Source: Rhodospirillales bacterium
GTDB lineage: Bacteria; Pseudomonadota; Alphaproteobacteria; Rhodospirillales; Magnetovibrionaceae
DNA: 56,524 nucleotides
Assembly: GCA_024653965.1 (NCBI GenBank)
Contig: JANLGW010000048.1
Coordinates: 1 to 56,524, forward strand
Reading direction: 5' to 3'
The notes beneath the pieces were generated by a model. It did no database searches. It saw nothing but the letters and a program-made list of their open reading frames with translations, and was not told where the DNA came from. The position numbers and the translations under genes are program-made. Positions 27,428 to 37,422 of the stretch are shown in pieces (position 1 is the first letter of the stretch; every line of letters starts with the position of its first letter).

Positions 27428-28504
27428 GTGGCGGATATCGATCAGTTGAAGGCCGAATTGCTGGCCAGCGTGGAAGCGGCTTCAAGCCTTGCGGCGCTGG
27501 AAGACGTGCGTGTGCATGCGCTGGGCAAAAAAGGCGCAATCACCGAGCAGATGAAAGGCTTGGGCGCTTTATCCGCCGATGAACGCAAGAGCGTGGGCCA
27601 GGCGCTCAATAGCGTAAAGGACGCCGTCGCCGCCGCCATCGAAGCCAAGCTGGCCATCATGGCCGATGCCGAGCTCAACGCCAAACTGCTGGCGGAAAAA
27701 ATCGACGTCACCCTGCCCCAGCGCCCCGAAGCCGACGGTTTTGTGCATCCCATCAGCCAGACCATCGAAGAAGTCGTCGCCATCTTGGGCGAAATGGGTT
27801 TTGGCGTCGCCGAAGGGCCGGAGATCGAAGACGATTGGTATAACTTCACCGCGCTCAATATCCCCGAAGACCATCCCGCGCGCCAAGAGCACGACACCTT
27901 CTATCTGCCGGGTGTGGGCGACAAAGGCCGCAAGGTGTTGCGCACCCATACCTCGCCGGTGCAAATCCGCACCCTGCTGAAAAGCAAACCGCCGCTGCGC
28001 ATCATCGCGCCGGGGCGCACGTACCGTTGCGATTACGATGCCACGCATTCGCCGATGTTCCATCAGGTCGAAGGTCTGGTGGTGGACAAGACCGTTCACA
28101 TGGGTCATTTGAAGGGCACGCTGATTGAATTTTGCCGCGCCTATTTCGGTCTCGACGATCTGCCGGTGCGTTTTCGCCCCAGCTATTTTCCGTTCACCGA
28201 ACCTTCCGCCGAAGTCGATATCGGCTGCACCCGCGCGGGCGGCGAATTCAAGATCGGCCACGGCGACAGCTGGCTGGAAATTTTGGGCTGCGGCATGGTC
28301 AACCCGAAGGTGTTGGAAAACTGCGGCATCGATTCCACCGAGTACCAGGGTTTTGCCTTCGGCGTCGGCATCGAGCGCATCGCTATGTTGAAATACGGCA
28401 TCCCCGATTTGCGCACGTTCTATGAATCGGATTTGCGCTGGCTGCGCCATTACGGATTTAAGGCCTTGGATGTGCCATCCATGGTGGGAGGGCTCAACCC
28501 ATGA
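27428..28504 (+). CDS. pheS: phenylalanine--tRNA ligase alpha subunit
   Basis: A 358-residue class II catalytic subunit. The start is GTG at 27428 (MADIDQLKAELLASVE), preceded by AAGGGGGACGAC; the upstream frame is not conserved sequence. Motif 2 lies around RTHTSPVQIRTLL and YRCDYDATHSPMFHQVEGLVVD, and motif 3 is GFAFGVGIERIAMLKYGI. The N-terminal coiled coil binds tRNA-Phe. The enzyme is an alpha2-beta2 tetramer with PheT, whose ATG overlaps the pheS stop (ATGA). Ordinary in length and motifs. Confidence 0.96.
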   Translation: MADIDQLKAELLASVEAASSLAALEDVRVHALGKKGAITEQMKGLGALSADERKSVGQALNSVKDAVAAAIEAKLAIMADAELNAKLLAEKIDVTLPQRPEADGFVHPISQTIEEVVAILGEMGFGVAEGPEIEDDWYNFTALNIPEDHPARQEHDTFYLPGVGDKGRKVLRTHTSPVQIRTLLKSKPPLRIIAPGRTYRCDYDATHSPMFHQVEGLVVDKTVHMGHLKGTLIEFCRAYFGLDDLPVRFRPSYFPFTEPSAEVDIGCTRAGGEFKIGHGDSWLEILGCGMVNPKVLENCGIDSTEYQGFAFGVGIERIAMLKYGIPDLRTFYESDLRWLRHYGFKALDVPSMVGGLNP

Positions 28505-30906
28505 AATTCACGCTGAACTGGTTGAAAGATCATTTGGACACCGACGCCACCTTGGACCAGGTGTGCGAACGCCTGACCATGCTGGGCCTGGAAGTGGACG
28601 CGGTCGAAGATCGCGCCAAGGGCCTGGAAGATTTTGTTGTCGGCGAAGTGCTGGAAGCGCAAAAACATCCCGATGCCGACAAACTGCAAATTCTCAAAGT
28701 GAGCAACGGCACCGAGACGTTGCAGGTCGTGTGCGGCGCGCCGAACGCACGCAAAGGCCTAAAGGGCGTGTTTGGCGCGTCGGGCATGTATGTGCCGGGT
28801 CTGGACGTGACGCTGAAAGCCGCCACCATCCGTGGCGTCGATTCCAACGGCATGATGCTGTCGGAACGCGAGATGGGGTTGAGCAACGAACATACCGGCA
28901 TCGTCGATCTGCCTGCCGATGCACCCGTGGGCGCGCGCGCCGTGGACGTCATGGGGCTCAGCGATCCGGTCATCGAAATCGCCATCACGCCCAACCGCGG
29001 CGATTGCTTAGGTGTGCGCGGCATTGCGCGCGATCTGGCGGCCAGCGGCTTGGGCACGTTGAAGCCGTTGGGCATCAGCCCCGTGGCGGGTGTCTTTGAC
29101 AGCCCCATCGGCATAAAGCTGGATTTTCCTGAGGGTGCGGAAACAGCCTGTTCGCAATTTGCCGGGCGTTTGATCCGCGGCGTGAAAAACGGTCCCAGCC
29201 CCAAGTGGATGCAAGACCGCCTGACCGCCATCGGCCTGCGCCCCATTTCGGCGCTGGTGGACATCACCAACTATTCGACCTTCGATCTGGGCCGTCCGCT
29301 GCATGTGTTCGATGCCGATAAAATCACCGGCACCATCACCGCGCGCTTGGGCCGCGCGGGCGAAAAGCTGCTGGCGCTGGATGGCAAGGAACATGAAATT
29401 GACGCCGAGATGTGCGTGATCGCCGACGATGCCAAAGCCGAAGCCTTGGCCGGGGTCATGGGCGGCGAAGAATCGGGCTGCACCGAGGCGACCGTCAACG
29501 TGTTTATCGAGTCCGCTATTTTTGATCCCGCCCGCACGGCGACGACCGGGCGCAAGCTCAACATCATGAGCGACGCGCGTTATCGCTTCGAGCGCGGCAT
29601 CGACAACGCCTTCGCGGTCGACGGCATGGAAAACGCCACCCGTCTGGTGATGGCGCTGTGCGGCGGCGAGCCGTCCAACGCCATCGTCGCGGGTGCGGGG
29701 CCGGAGTGGAAACGCAACCTGAATTTCCGCCCGTCCAGGGTTAAGGGCCTGACCGGCGTCGAAGTGTCCGAGGCCGAGATGGAACGGATTTTGACGGTGC
29801 TGGGTTTTGTGGTGAACAAAACCAAAGACAGTTGGTCGGTCCAAGCCCCCGCGTGGCGCGGCGACATGGTGGGCGAAGCGTGCGTGGTTGAAGAAATCGT
29901 GCGCGTAAACGGCTATCACAACATTCCGCACGTATCGTTGGAACGTACCGATAGCCTACCCGCCCCGGCGCTTTCGGATGGGCAGCAAAAGCGCCGCACC
30001 GTTCGCCGCACGTTGGCGAGCCGGGGTTTGGTCGAGGCGGTGACCTATTCGTTCCTGCCCCGCGCACACGCCGAACTGTTTGGCGGCGCGCCGGAATGTT
30101 TGCGCTTGAGCAATCCCATCTCGGCGGATTTGGACGTCATGCGCCCTTCCGTGTTGCCCAACCTGCTTGCCGCGATCGGGCGCAACGACGCGCGCGGTCA
30201 TAGCGATGGCGCGCTGTTTGAAGTCGGCCCTCAATTTGCCGGGGATGCGCCGGAAGATCAGAGCGTGGCGGCGTCCGGCGTACGTTCGGGCAATGCCCAA
30301 CCGCGCAATTGGTCCGGCGCCGCGCGCAAGGCCGATGTGTTTGACGCCAAGGCCGATGCTTTAGCCGCGCTTAAGGCTGCGGGCGCACCGGTGGATAATC
30401 TACAGGTCTTTGAAGGCGGGCCGGATTGGTACCATCCGGGCCGTTCCGGCACCTTGCGTTTGGACCCTAAAACGGTGCTCGCCAATTTCGGCGAACTGCA
30501 TCCGGGCGTATTGAAGAAAATGGATATCAAAGGTCCGGTGGTGGCGTTTGAAGTGTTCTTGGACAATTTGCCCAAGGCGAAGAAAAAGCCGGGTCAGGCA
30601 AGGCCGTTGGTGAAGCTGTCGGCCTTCCAGTCGGTAGCGCGCGACTTCGCGTTTGTCGTCGATGCATCCGTGAAGGTCGCCCAGGTGTTGCGCGCGGCGC
30701 AAACGGCGGACAAAGACCTGATCGCGAGCGTGCGCCTGTTTGACGTGTTTGCGGGCGGCAATCTTGGCGACGACAAAAAATCGGTAGCCATCGAAGTGAC
30801 CTTGCAGCCGTTCGATCAAACGTTGACGGATGAAGCCATCGAAGCCGTTTGCGCAAAAGTTGTGGCGGCGGTCAATAAAGCCACCGCGGGTGTGCTGCGC
30901 GGTTGA
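28501..30906 (+). CDS. pheT: phenylalanine--tRNA ligase beta subunit
   Basis: An 801-residue beta subunit. Domains in order: N-terminal tRNA-binding domain (VVGEVLEAQKHPDADKLQIL, about 40-150), B3/B4 editing domain (VDITNYSTFDLGRPLHVFDADK), B5 domain, catalytic-like fold and C-terminal FDX-ACB domain (FQSVARDFAFVVDASVKV). ATG at 28501 overlaps pheS by 4 nt. It ends the cluster and is followed by a strong terminator. Confidence 0.96.
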   Translation: MKFTLNWLKDHLDTDATLDQVCERLTMLGLEVDAVEDRAKGLEDFVVGEVLEAQKHPDADKLQILKVSNGTETLQVVCGAPNARKGLKGVFGASGMYVPGLDVTLKAATIRGVDSNGMMLSEREMGLSNEHTGIVDLPADAPVGARAVDVMGLSDPVIEIAITPNRGDCLGVRGIARDLAASGLGTLKPLGISPVAGVFDSPIGIKLDFPEGAETACSQFAGRLIRGVKNGPSPKWMQDRLTAIGLRPISALVDITNYSTFDLGRPLHVFDADKITGTITARLGRAGEKLLALDGKEHEIDAEMCVIADDAKAEALAGVMGGEESGCTEATVNVFIESAIFDPARTATTGRKLNIMSDARYRFERGIDNAFAVDGMENATRLVMALCGGEPSNAIVAGAGPEWKRNLNFRPSRVKGLTGVEVSEAEMERILTVLGFVVNKTKDSWSVQAPAWRGDMVGEACVVEEIVRVNGYHNIPHVSLERTDSLPAPALSDGQQKRRTVRRTLASRGLVEAVTYSFLPRAHAELFGGAPECLRLSNPISADLDVMRPSVLPNLLAAIGRNDARGHSDGALFEVGPQFAGDAPEDQSVAASGVRSGNAQPRNWSGAARKADVFDAKADALAALKAAGAPVDNLQVFEGGPDWYHPGRSGTLRLDPKTVLANFGELHPGVLKKMDIKGPVVAFEVFLDNLPKAKKKPGQARPLVKLSAFQSVARDFAFVVDASVKVAQVLRAAQTADKDLIASVRLFDVFAGGNLGDDKKSVAIEVTLQPFDQTLTDEAIEAVCAKVVAAVNKATAGVLRG

Positions 30907-30930
30907 TAATAACAATTTGAAGGCGTAAAG

Positions 30931-30956
30931 GGCGGTCTTCGGGCCGCCTTTTTTTT
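30931..30956 (+). terminator. intrinsic terminator after pheT
   Basis: GGCGGTC, a TTCG loop, GGCCGCC and eight T residues (30949-30956), 25 nt after the pheT stop. This is a clear Rho-independent terminator ending the rpmI-rplT-pheST transcript. Confidence 0.92.
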
Positions 30957-31053
30957 GAGCAGTTTTGGGTTAAATCGTGCGGGCAGACAATTTAATCCAT
31001 TGGAAGTATTGCTTTAGCAGCCGAATCGTATAATCGTATTTGCTAATAAACAC

Positions 31054-31077
31054 GAAGATGTCGATGGTATCATCTTC
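31054..31077. promoter_or_regulatory. inverted repeat in the Aer-like pair leader
   Basis: GAAGATG, a 10-nt gap and CATCTTC lie about 107 nt before the PAS gene. It may be a regulator site or a small hairpin. The rest of 30960-31183 is AT-rich with no other feature seen. Confidence 0.25.
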
Positions 31078-31183
31078 ATACTTTAGAAAAACAATAAAGT
31101 TATTATGGGTATTGAATTTGTTTGGGCAGGGGTACCCCGAGCAGGTGTGTAAGACTGGCTTTAATCTTAAGGGGTATCGAATT

Positions 31184-31714
31184 ATGGCACGGGATGATCG
31201 CTTAACCGGCGTTGAACGGTTCTTTAAAGATGACGAAATTATCGTCAGCAAGACCGACCTTAAGGGTCACATTACCTATGCAAACGATGTATTTCTGCGT
31301 GTGGCGGACATGACCGAGGCGGAGGCCTTGGGCCAGCCGCATTCGTGTATTCGCCATCCGGGTATGCCACGCGCGATATTCAAGCTGTTGTGGGATACCT
31401 TGGGCGCGGGCAAGGAAATTTTCGCCTATGTGTTGAACCGCGCCAAGAACGGCGATCACTATTGGGTGCTAGCGCACGTTACGCCCAGCCGTAACGCATC
31501 CGGCCAGGTTGTCGGTTATCACTCCAACCGCCGTGTTCCGGATCGCAAGGTTCTCGATACCGTGATTATCCCGCTTTACAAACAATTGCTGGATATCGAA
31601 GGGCGTCACGCCAACAGCAAAGACGGCATGAACGAGTCGTTCAATACGCTGGTTAATTTATTGAAGAGCAAAGGAGTCGGGTACGATGAGTTCATCTTCT
31701 CTCTTCAAAGCTAA
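31184..31714 (+). CDS. Aer-like PAS domain sensor protein
   Basis: A 176-residue soluble protein with one PAS domain of the aerotaxis receptor type. The frame has no conserved part before [14 protein letters not shown], and AAGGGGTATCGAATT lies upstream. Seen: [21 protein letters not shown], the Aer signature [16 protein letters not shown] and [17 protein letters not shown]. In Aer this PAS domain binds FAD and reports redox or oxygen state. Here it is a separate protein, and the membrane/signalling part is the next gene, which overlaps it by 29 nt. FAD binding is inferred from similarity to Aer. Confidence 0.85.
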   Translation: MARDDRLTGVERFFKDDEIIVSKTDLKGHITYANDVFLRVADMTEAEALGQPHSCIRHPGMPRAIFKLLWDTLGAGKEIFAYVLNRAKNGDHYWVLAHVTPSRNASGQVVGYHSNRRVPDRKVLDTVIIPLYKQLLDIEGRHANSKDGMNESFNTLVNLLKSKGVGYDEFIFSLQS

Positions 31715-32990
31715 GGCTGCGATCATCGTCACTGTCGGCGCCGTCATTCTGGCCGAGGCTGCCGTGCTTTTAGGCCTACCTGCTGGAATCGATGCAACGC
31801 TGCTGGGCGTGGGCATTTTGTCGGCGGTCGGCGGGTTGCTCATGCTTGCCCAGACCAACCGCGAACTGCTTCGCACCATCGATGCGTGCCAACGCATCGA
31901 CCAGGGCGATTTTGAATCGCGCATCGTCGGCATTACCGAAGGCGGCGATTTGGGGCATTTGCAGCACATCATCAATTCCGTAATCGATCGTTGCGATGCC
32001 TATATCCGCGAATCCATGGCTTGCCAGGAATATGTGGCGGCAAATAAATATTTCCGGCGCATTCTGCCGGGCGGCATGAAGGGCACGTTCCTGAATGCAG
32101 CAAAAGTGTTCAACGACGCTTCCGAAGCCACCGCCAACAAGGTCAACGACTTCACCATGGTGGCGGACGATTTCGAACGCAACATGAAACAGGTGGTCGA
32201 CACCGTGGCTTCGGCGGCGACGGAGTTGCAGTCCACCGCGCAAAGCATGGAAACGACGGCTCAGGCCACCAGCCGGCAATCCACCAACGTCGCGGCGGCG
32301 GCGGAACAAGCCTCGAGCAACGTGCAGACGGTGGCCAGCGCGGCAGAGGAACTCTCCAGCTCGATTTCCGAAATCTCGCGTCAAGTCGCGCAGTCCACGA
32401 ATATTGCGGGCGCGGCGGTGGCCGAGGTTGATGGCGCCAACCAAAAGGTTCAAGGCCTAGCCGAGGCCGCGAAGAAAATCGGCGAAGTGGTGGCATTGAT
32501 CACCGACATCGCCGACCAGACCAACCTGCTGGCGCTCAACGCTACCATCGAAGCGGCGCGCGCCGGCGACGCGGGCAAAGGTTTTGCCGTGGTGGCGTCG
32601 GAAGTGAAGAACTTAGCCAACCAAACCGCGCGCGCGACCGAAGAAATCTCGGCGCAGATCGGCGGCATTCAAACCGCCACTCAAGACGCGGTACAGGCGA
32701 TCGGCTCCATCGGCGGCACCATCGGTAAGATGAACGAGATCGCTTCGGCCATCGCCGCCGCCGTCGAAGAACAGGGTGCTGCGACCCAGGAAATTGCGCG
32801 CAACGTCGAACAGGCCGCGGTGGGTACGCAGGATGTGTCCAGCAACATCGTTCAGGTGACGCAAGCCGCCACCGAGACGGGACACAGCGCCGGCGAAGTC
32901 TTGGTCGCGGCGGGCGAATTGTCCAAGCAGGCAGAAGTCTTAGGCTCGGAAATGAAAAGCTTCGTCATCGAAATGCGCAAGGTGATATGA
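31686..32990 (+). CDS. methyl-accepting chemotaxis protein with membrane hairpin (Aer signalling half)
   Basis: A 434-residue chemoreceptor. Two adjacent transmembrane helices at about 8-30 and 37-55 have almost no periplasmic loop, as in Aer. A HAMP-like or linker section is followed by a long coiled-coil signalling domain with the hairpin tip [20 protein letters not shown] (core [19 protein letters not shown]). That tip binds CheA and CheW. AGGAG lies 9 nt before the ATG, inside the PAS gene; overlap is 29 nt. Receptor and PAS protein probably form one oxygen or redox taxis receptor. Confidence 0.92.
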   Translation: MSSSSLFKAKAAIIVTVGAVILAEAAVLLGLPAGIDATLLGVGILSAVGGLLMLAQTNRELLRTIDACQRIDQGDFESRIVGITEGGDLGHLQHIINSVIDRCDAYIRESMACQEYVAANKYFRRILPGGMKGTFLNAAKVFNDASEATANKVNDFTMVADDFERNMKQVVDTVASAATELQSTAQSMETTAQATSRQSTNVAAAAEQASSNVQTVASAAEELSSSISEISRQVAQSTNIAGAAVAEVDGANQKVQGLAEAAKKIGEVVALITDIADQTNLLALNATIEAARAGDAGKGFAVVASEVKNLANQTARATEEISAQIGGIQTATQDAVQAIGSIGGTIGKMNEIASAIAAAVEEQGAATQEIARNVEQAAVGTQDVSSNIVQVTQAATETGHSAGEVLVAAGELSKQAEVLGSEMKSFVIEMRKVI

Positions 32991-33030
32991 TCCGTTAAAC
33001 CGTTGGATTTGCGCCGATGTAGGGTGAAAA

Positions 33031-33058
33031 AAGGCCGGGGCGTATCTCCGGCCTTTTT
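33031..33058 (+). terminator. intrinsic terminator after the chemoreceptor
   Basis: AAGGCCGG, a 9-nt loop, CCGGCCTT then TTT, 40 nt after the receptor stop. An 8-bp GC-rich stem with a T-run, a clear Rho-independent terminator. Confidence 0.88.
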
Positions 33059-33136
33059 GCATGCGAAGCGGTAGGCAAGGGACGGTGTGGCTTGTATAAA
33101 GCTAATGAGGATACGACCAAACGATAAAGGGCGCCG

Positions 33137-35071
33137 ATGATGAGCGAATGGACAACGGACGACGCGGAAGAGCTGTATCGCATTCACCGCTGGAGCGACG
33201 GTTATTTCGGCATCGGCGCCAACGGCAAACTGCTCGCCCTGCCCGATGTCGACCACCAAGAAATCCCAATCGCCCTGCAAGATGTCGTTGATGAGTTACG
33301 CGCCCAAAACGTGCAGTTTCCCGTGGTCATGCGGTTCCATGACATTCTACGCAATCGTGTGCGCCAGTTGAATGAAGCCTTCGCGTCGGCCATTGCGGAA
33401 GCCGAGTACCAAGCGCCGTACCGTGGGGTCTATCCGATCAAGGTCAACCAGATGCGCGAAGTGGTCGACGAAATCGTCGATGCGGGCAAAGCGTTTCATT
33501 ACGGGCTGGAGGCCGGGTCCAAGCCCGAGCTGATGGCGGTGCTGTCTTATGATACCGGCGAAGAAGCGCTGACCATCTGTAACGGTTATAAGGACGAAGA
33601 CTTTCTCCGCCTTGCCTTGCTTGGCCGCAAACTGGGCCGCAAGGTGGTGGTGGTGATCGAAAAGTTCAGCGAGATCGAACCGCTGTTGCGCCTTTCCGCT
33701 GAAATGAAAGTGCAGCCGATCATCGGTTTGCGCATCAAAATGCGCGTCAAAACCGAGGGCCGGTGGAGCGAATCCAGCGGCGAGCGCGCTAAGTTCGGCC
33801 TGACCACTTCGGAAATTCTCAACGCCATTCATTTGATTCAAGAACGCGGTTACGGCGATGCCATCCGCCTGTTGCATTTTCATGTCGGCAGTCAATTGTC
33901 CGACATCCGTTTTGTGCGCGAAGCGGTGCAGGAAGCGGCGCGCATTTATGCCCGCTTGGTCAAACGCGGCATCCCGCTCAGTTACCTCGACATCGGCGGC
34001 GGGCTGGCGGTGGATTACGACGGCAGCCGCTCCAGCAGTCACTCGTCGATGAATTACGCCATGGGCGATTATGCCAACGGCGTGGTCTATGCGGTCAAAC
34101 AGGTGTGTGACCTGGAAGAAGTTGCGCACCCCACGTTGGTCACCGAAAGCGGTCGCGCCATCAGCGCCCATCATTCCTGCGTGGTCATGCGGGTGATGGG
34201 GGAAATCGCCAATGACGCCAACCCCATCGCCACCGATCCGGTGGATGGCGAACACATTTTGGTCACCAACATGCGCGATCTGTCGGTCAATCTGGCCGAG
34301 GCACAGAATTACCAAGACGTCTATAACGAAGCGACGCAGGTGATGGAAGACGCCTTAAGCGCGTTCAAGCTGGGCGTGCTGGGTCTGGAAGAATTGGCGC
34401 GCACCGAAACACTGTATTGGAAATTGATGCGTGCGGTGGCCAAGGGGCTGGAAACGGCGGAATTTGTGTCTGAAGATTTGCGCAACGTGGAAGCATTGTT
34501 AGGTTCGCAGTATTTGTGCAATTTCTCGCTGTTTCAGTCGGCGGCCGACAGTTGGGCGATCCAGCAGATTTTGCCGGTGGCGCCGTTGACGCGGCTGAAC
34601 GAAGCGCCGTCGCGCAATTGCACCTTGGCCGACATCACCTGCGACAGCGATGGACGCATCGCGCAGTTCATCGGCGATCAAGGCAACCGCTCGATGCTGC
34701 CCCTGCACCCGCTGGAGGCGGAGCGCAGTTATTATATCGGCCTGTTTCTCACCGGCGCTTACCAAGACGTGATGGGCGACATGCACAATTTATTCGGGCG
34801 GTTGAACGAAGCGCATATCTATAGCGATGCGAACGATCCGACCGGATTTTATATCGAAGAATTCGTGCATGGTTCGTCCGCGAGCCAGGTGCTGAAGGTT
34901 ATGCAGTACAATCCCGAGGCCATGGCCGGGCAGGTTAAGGCAATGATCGACCGCATCGTGGCCAAGGGTGAGCTGCGCTCGCGCGACGGCGTAAAATTGG
35001 TGGATTTTTACGAATCCTGCCTCGCCAGTTATACTTATTTGCGCCATCCTGATTTAGGTTCCGCGACATGA
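33137..35071 (+). CDS. speA: biosynthetic arginine decarboxylase
   Basis: A 644-residue PLP enzyme decarboxylating arginine to agmatine in polyamine synthesis. The alanine-racemase-fold barrel has the PLP lysine in GVYPIKVNQMREVVDEI, and HFHVGSQLSDIRFV and LDIGGGLAVDYDGS bind phosphate and substrate. The C-terminal beta domain has CNFSLFQSAADSWAI, with the active-site Cys. Length and motifs are normal for SpeA. AAGGG lies 6 nt before the ATG. No agmatinase gene is near. It stands between terminators, so it is likely a single-gene transcript. Confidence 0.95.
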   Translation: MMSEWTTDDAEELYRIHRWSDGYFGIGANGKLLALPDVDHQEIPIALQDVVDELRAQNVQFPVVMRFHDILRNRVRQLNEAFASAIAEAEYQAPYRGVYPIKVNQMREVVDEIVDAGKAFHYGLEAGSKPELMAVLSYDTGEEALTICNGYKDEDFLRLALLGRKLGRKVVVVIEKFSEIEPLLRLSAEMKVQPIIGLRIKMRVKTEGRWSESSGERAKFGLTTSEILNAIHLIQERGYGDAIRLLHFHVGSQLSDIRFVREAVQEAARIYARLVKRGIPLSYLDIGGGLAVDYDGSRSSSHSSMNYAMGDYANGVVYAVKQVCDLEEVAHPTLVTESGRAISAHHSCVVMRVMGEIANDANPIATDPVDGEHILVTNMRDLSVNLAEAQNYQDVYNEATQVMEDALSAFKLGVLGLEELARTETLYWKLMRAVAKGLETAEFVSEDLRNVEALLGSQYLCNFSLFQSAADSWAIQQILPVAPLTRLNEAPSRNCTLADITCDSDGRIAQFIGDQGNRSMLPLHPLEAERSYYIGLFLTGAYQDVMGDMHNLFGRLNEAHIYSDANDPTGFYIEEFVHGSSASQVLKVMQYNPEAMAGQVKAMIDRIVAKGELRSRDGVKLVDFYESCLASYTYLRHPDLGSAT

Positions 35072-35159
35072 ACCGTGGGGAAAAACCCACAATCGGCTGT
35101 GGCATCGGTGAGCGGAACCCTATAGTCTCTGATGCATCTTAAGGGTTCTGGGTTTTCTT

Positions 35160-35828
35160 ATGAATGAATTTATTCAATTGATACAAGACCATGGCGATCT
35201 GATCTATGTGATCACCGCCGTGTGGACCTTCTTTGAGGGGGAAACCTTCGTGCTGTTCGGCGGTTACGCCGCCAGCGTTGGTTTGCTGGATGCCCGCGGG
35301 CTGTTGGCGGCGGCGTGGCTGGGCAGTTTTCTGGGCGACCAATGCTGGTTTTTACTGGGGCGGCGTTATGGCGGCAGGATGATCAAGCGTTTTCCCAAGT
35401 GGGAGCCGGGGGTGGAAGTCGCCCTCGATTTTCTGCATCGCTACAACACCAAGTTTATTCTCAGCTTTCGCTTCATTTACGGCATTCGTAACGTCAGCTC
35501 CATCGCCTGTGGCATGTCGCGGCTGTCATGGGGACGGTTTGCGGTGCTCAATTTCATCGCCGCGGGCGTATGGGCCGGCGTATTCGTGAGCGTGGGTTTT
35601 GTTTTTGGCCAGTTATCCGAAGCCCTGCTGGGCAAGGCTTCGCGCCTGATCGGCTTGGGCGCTTTGGGGGTGTTCATCTTGGTGGTGATGGTGGTGGTGC
35701 GCCGCCGTCCCGTCCAACTCAAACATGAAGTGGTCGAACAAGGCCGCCATCTGGATTTAAGCGAGATTCCGGGCGGCGAAGAGGCGGCTGATGAAATGCC
35801 TGAAAAAGCGCCAGAAAAAAGCGCCTGA
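35160..35828 (+). CDS. DedA-family membrane protein
   Basis: A 222-residue inner-membrane protein of the DedA superfamily, recently linked to flipping of undecaprenyl phosphate or other lipid carriers. Seen: FFEGETFVLFGGYAAS (re-entrant loop, conserved Glu), AAWLGSFLGDQCWFLLGRRYGG, and FRFIYGIRNVSSIACGM (conserved Arg). At least four membrane spans occur. The last 40 residues are a hydrophilic tail (EVVEQGRHLDLSEIPGGEE), longer than in most relatives. Substrate and partner are unknown. A tRNA gene follows on the other strand. Confidence 0.9.
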   Translation: MNEFIQLIQDHGDLIYVITAVWTFFEGETFVLFGGYAASVGLLDARGLLAAAWLGSFLGDQCWFLLGRRYGGRMIKRFPKWEPGVEVALDFLHRYNTKFILSFRFIYGIRNVSSIACGMSRLSWGRFAVLNFIAAGVWAGVFVSVGFVFGQLSEALLGKASRLIGLGALGVFILVVMVVVRRRPVQLKHEVVEQGRHLDLSEIPGGEEAADEMPEKAPEKSA

Positions 35829-35851
35829 GGGCGTGGCCCAAGGCCAGAAAA

Positions 35852-35928
<77 letters not shown>

Positions 35929-36028
35929 CAATTGCTGCGCACCTTAACCGATCGCTGGGAACGGGTAAAGGGTTCGCATGGGGGCGGCCGGTGGGAAATA
36001 TCTTGAAAAACCCTAAAATTATAGCGCG

Positions 36029-37288
36029 TTAGGCATGGGCCTGTTTGCCGTAGTCCAGGTTTGACCGTTCCGGCGGAAAATGGGCCGTAACCGTCGTGCC
36101 GACGTTAATCGTGCTGTCGATGGTTAGCGTTCCGCCGTGAAGTTCCGTCAACTCCATGGTCAGCGTCAAACCAAGACCGGCGCCTTCGTGTTCGGCGACC
36201 TCGCCGCGGCGCACCTGACTGAAAGGCTCCATCGCTTTAAGGATATCCGCCTTTGTCATGCCGACGCCGGTATCGGTGACGCTAAAGACCTGCCCGCCGT
36301 TTTCGGCGGTCCAGACACGCAGCATCACGTCCCCGCCTTGGGGCGTGAACTTTACCGCATTGGTCAGCAAATTGATGAGAATCTGCTTCATGCGCCGTTC
36401 ATCGGCAATGATAAACGTAGGCTCGGCCTTAATCTCGGTGCCGAGTTTGACACCCTTCAATTCGGCGCGCGTGCGCACATAACGCATCGCATCTTGCACC
36501 AATTCGCCGATATCCAGGGTGGATTCATACAATTCCATTTTGTGGGACTCGATGGCGATGATATCGAGCATGTCTTTGATCAGGTCGTACAGATGATGGC
36601 CGGAGGCGCCGATGTCTTCAACATAACCTGCATATTTTTCGTGACCGATGGGGCCGAAAATCTGCTGCTTGATGGTTTCGGAAAAACCGATGATGGCATT
36701 CAGCGGAGTCAAAAGTTCGTGACTCATATGCGCAAGAAATTCCGTTTTGGCTTCCGACGCGCGCTCGGCTTCGATCTTGGCGCGGTCGTAATGTTCCACC
36801 ATTTCCACATATTGTATGGCAAGCGCCTCGGCGCGTTCGCGCGCGTCTTGCAGGGTGAAAATTTCCTTGATCAAGCGATCGTTGGTGCGCCGCAATTTTT
36901 GTTCGGTGTTCCTGAGCGTCAGCGCGAGACGCGTAACCGCCGACAACGACGAGTGCTGAGAGGGATCGAGAATGAATTCAGCGATCGCGCCGTCGGCGAT
37001 AAAATTATAGCCCGTGTCCACCGCATCGGCATTCGACAAAACGATAATGGGGGTTTTCAACCCCGCTTCTTGCGAATTGATGATAATCAGGTGCGCCAAG
37101 TGCGGCGCTTCTTTTCGGTTGAGAATAAAACAAATGTCATGACGCCCCGCGACCAGGGCTTCAAGCGCGACATCTTGATCGTCGACATCGTCGATGTCGA
37201 TTACAACGGCTTCACCCTTAAAGGCATCTTTCAATGCCTCTCGGATTTCCGGATTTCCACTGACCAGTAAGACCTGAAAATGTTTCAT
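36029..37288 (-). CDS. cytoplasmic histidine kinase with an N-terminal pseudoreceiver
   Basis: A 419-residue soluble protein. The first 120 residues look like a response-regulator receiver fold (HFQVLLVSGNPEIREALKDAF, KTPIIVLSNADAVDTG), but the phospho-acceptor site is degenerate: HDICFILNRKEA has Leu56/Asn57 where Asp is expected. A coiled-coil linker is followed by HisKA with His190 (AHMSHELLTPLNAIIGFSE), N box (ILINLLTNAVKFTPQGG), DTGVGMTKA and GAGLGLTLTMEL. It could be a phosphorylation-independent sensor receiver feeding the kinase. No other signalling gene is adjacent. Confidence 0.87.
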   Translation of the reverse strand: MKHFQVLLVSGNPEIREALKDAFKGEAVVIDIDDVDDQDVALEALVAGRHDICFILNRKEAPHLAHLIIINSQEAGLKTPIIVLSNADAVDTGYNFIADGAIAEFILDPSQHSSLSAVTRLALTLRNTEQKLRRTNDRLIKEIFTLQDARERAEALAIQYVEMVEHYDRAKIEAERASEAKTEFLAHMSHELLTPLNAIIGFSETIKQQIFGPIGHEKYAGYVEDIGASGHHLYDLIKDMLDIIAIESHKMELYESTLDIGELVQDAMRYVRTRAELKGVKLGTEIKAEPTFIIADERRMKQILINLLTNAVKFTPQGGDVMLRVWTAENGGQVFSVTDTGVGMTKADILKAMEPFSQVRRGEVAEHEGAGLGLTLTMELTELHGGTLTIDSTINVGTTVTAHFPPERSNLDYGKQAHA

Positions 37289-37346
37289 ATCAAATGTTTG
37301 CCACGTTAGTACCGTTGCGTCATGTTATTTAACGTGATTTTACGCA

Positions 37347-37370
37347 GGTATTCCAGCGTAAGGGAATACC
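37347..37370. promoter_or_regulatory. inverted repeat upstream of the pseudoreceiver kinase
   Basis: GGTATTCC, 8 nt, GGAATACC is a perfect 8-bp inverted repeat in the gap between the MBL hydrolase stop and the kinase ATG (58 nt upstream of the latter). It could be an operator or weak terminator. Confidence 0.3.
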
Positions 37371-37422
37371 TTTGCCATTTTTCATTTATTATTTGCAATC
37401 CCGCCAGAATGGGCCCTGTGGC

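Noticed and set aside
31040-31183. In-frame extension of the PAS gene upstream
   Set aside because: The extra 48 residues are not conserved-looking and the ATG at 31184 has a proper ribosome site.
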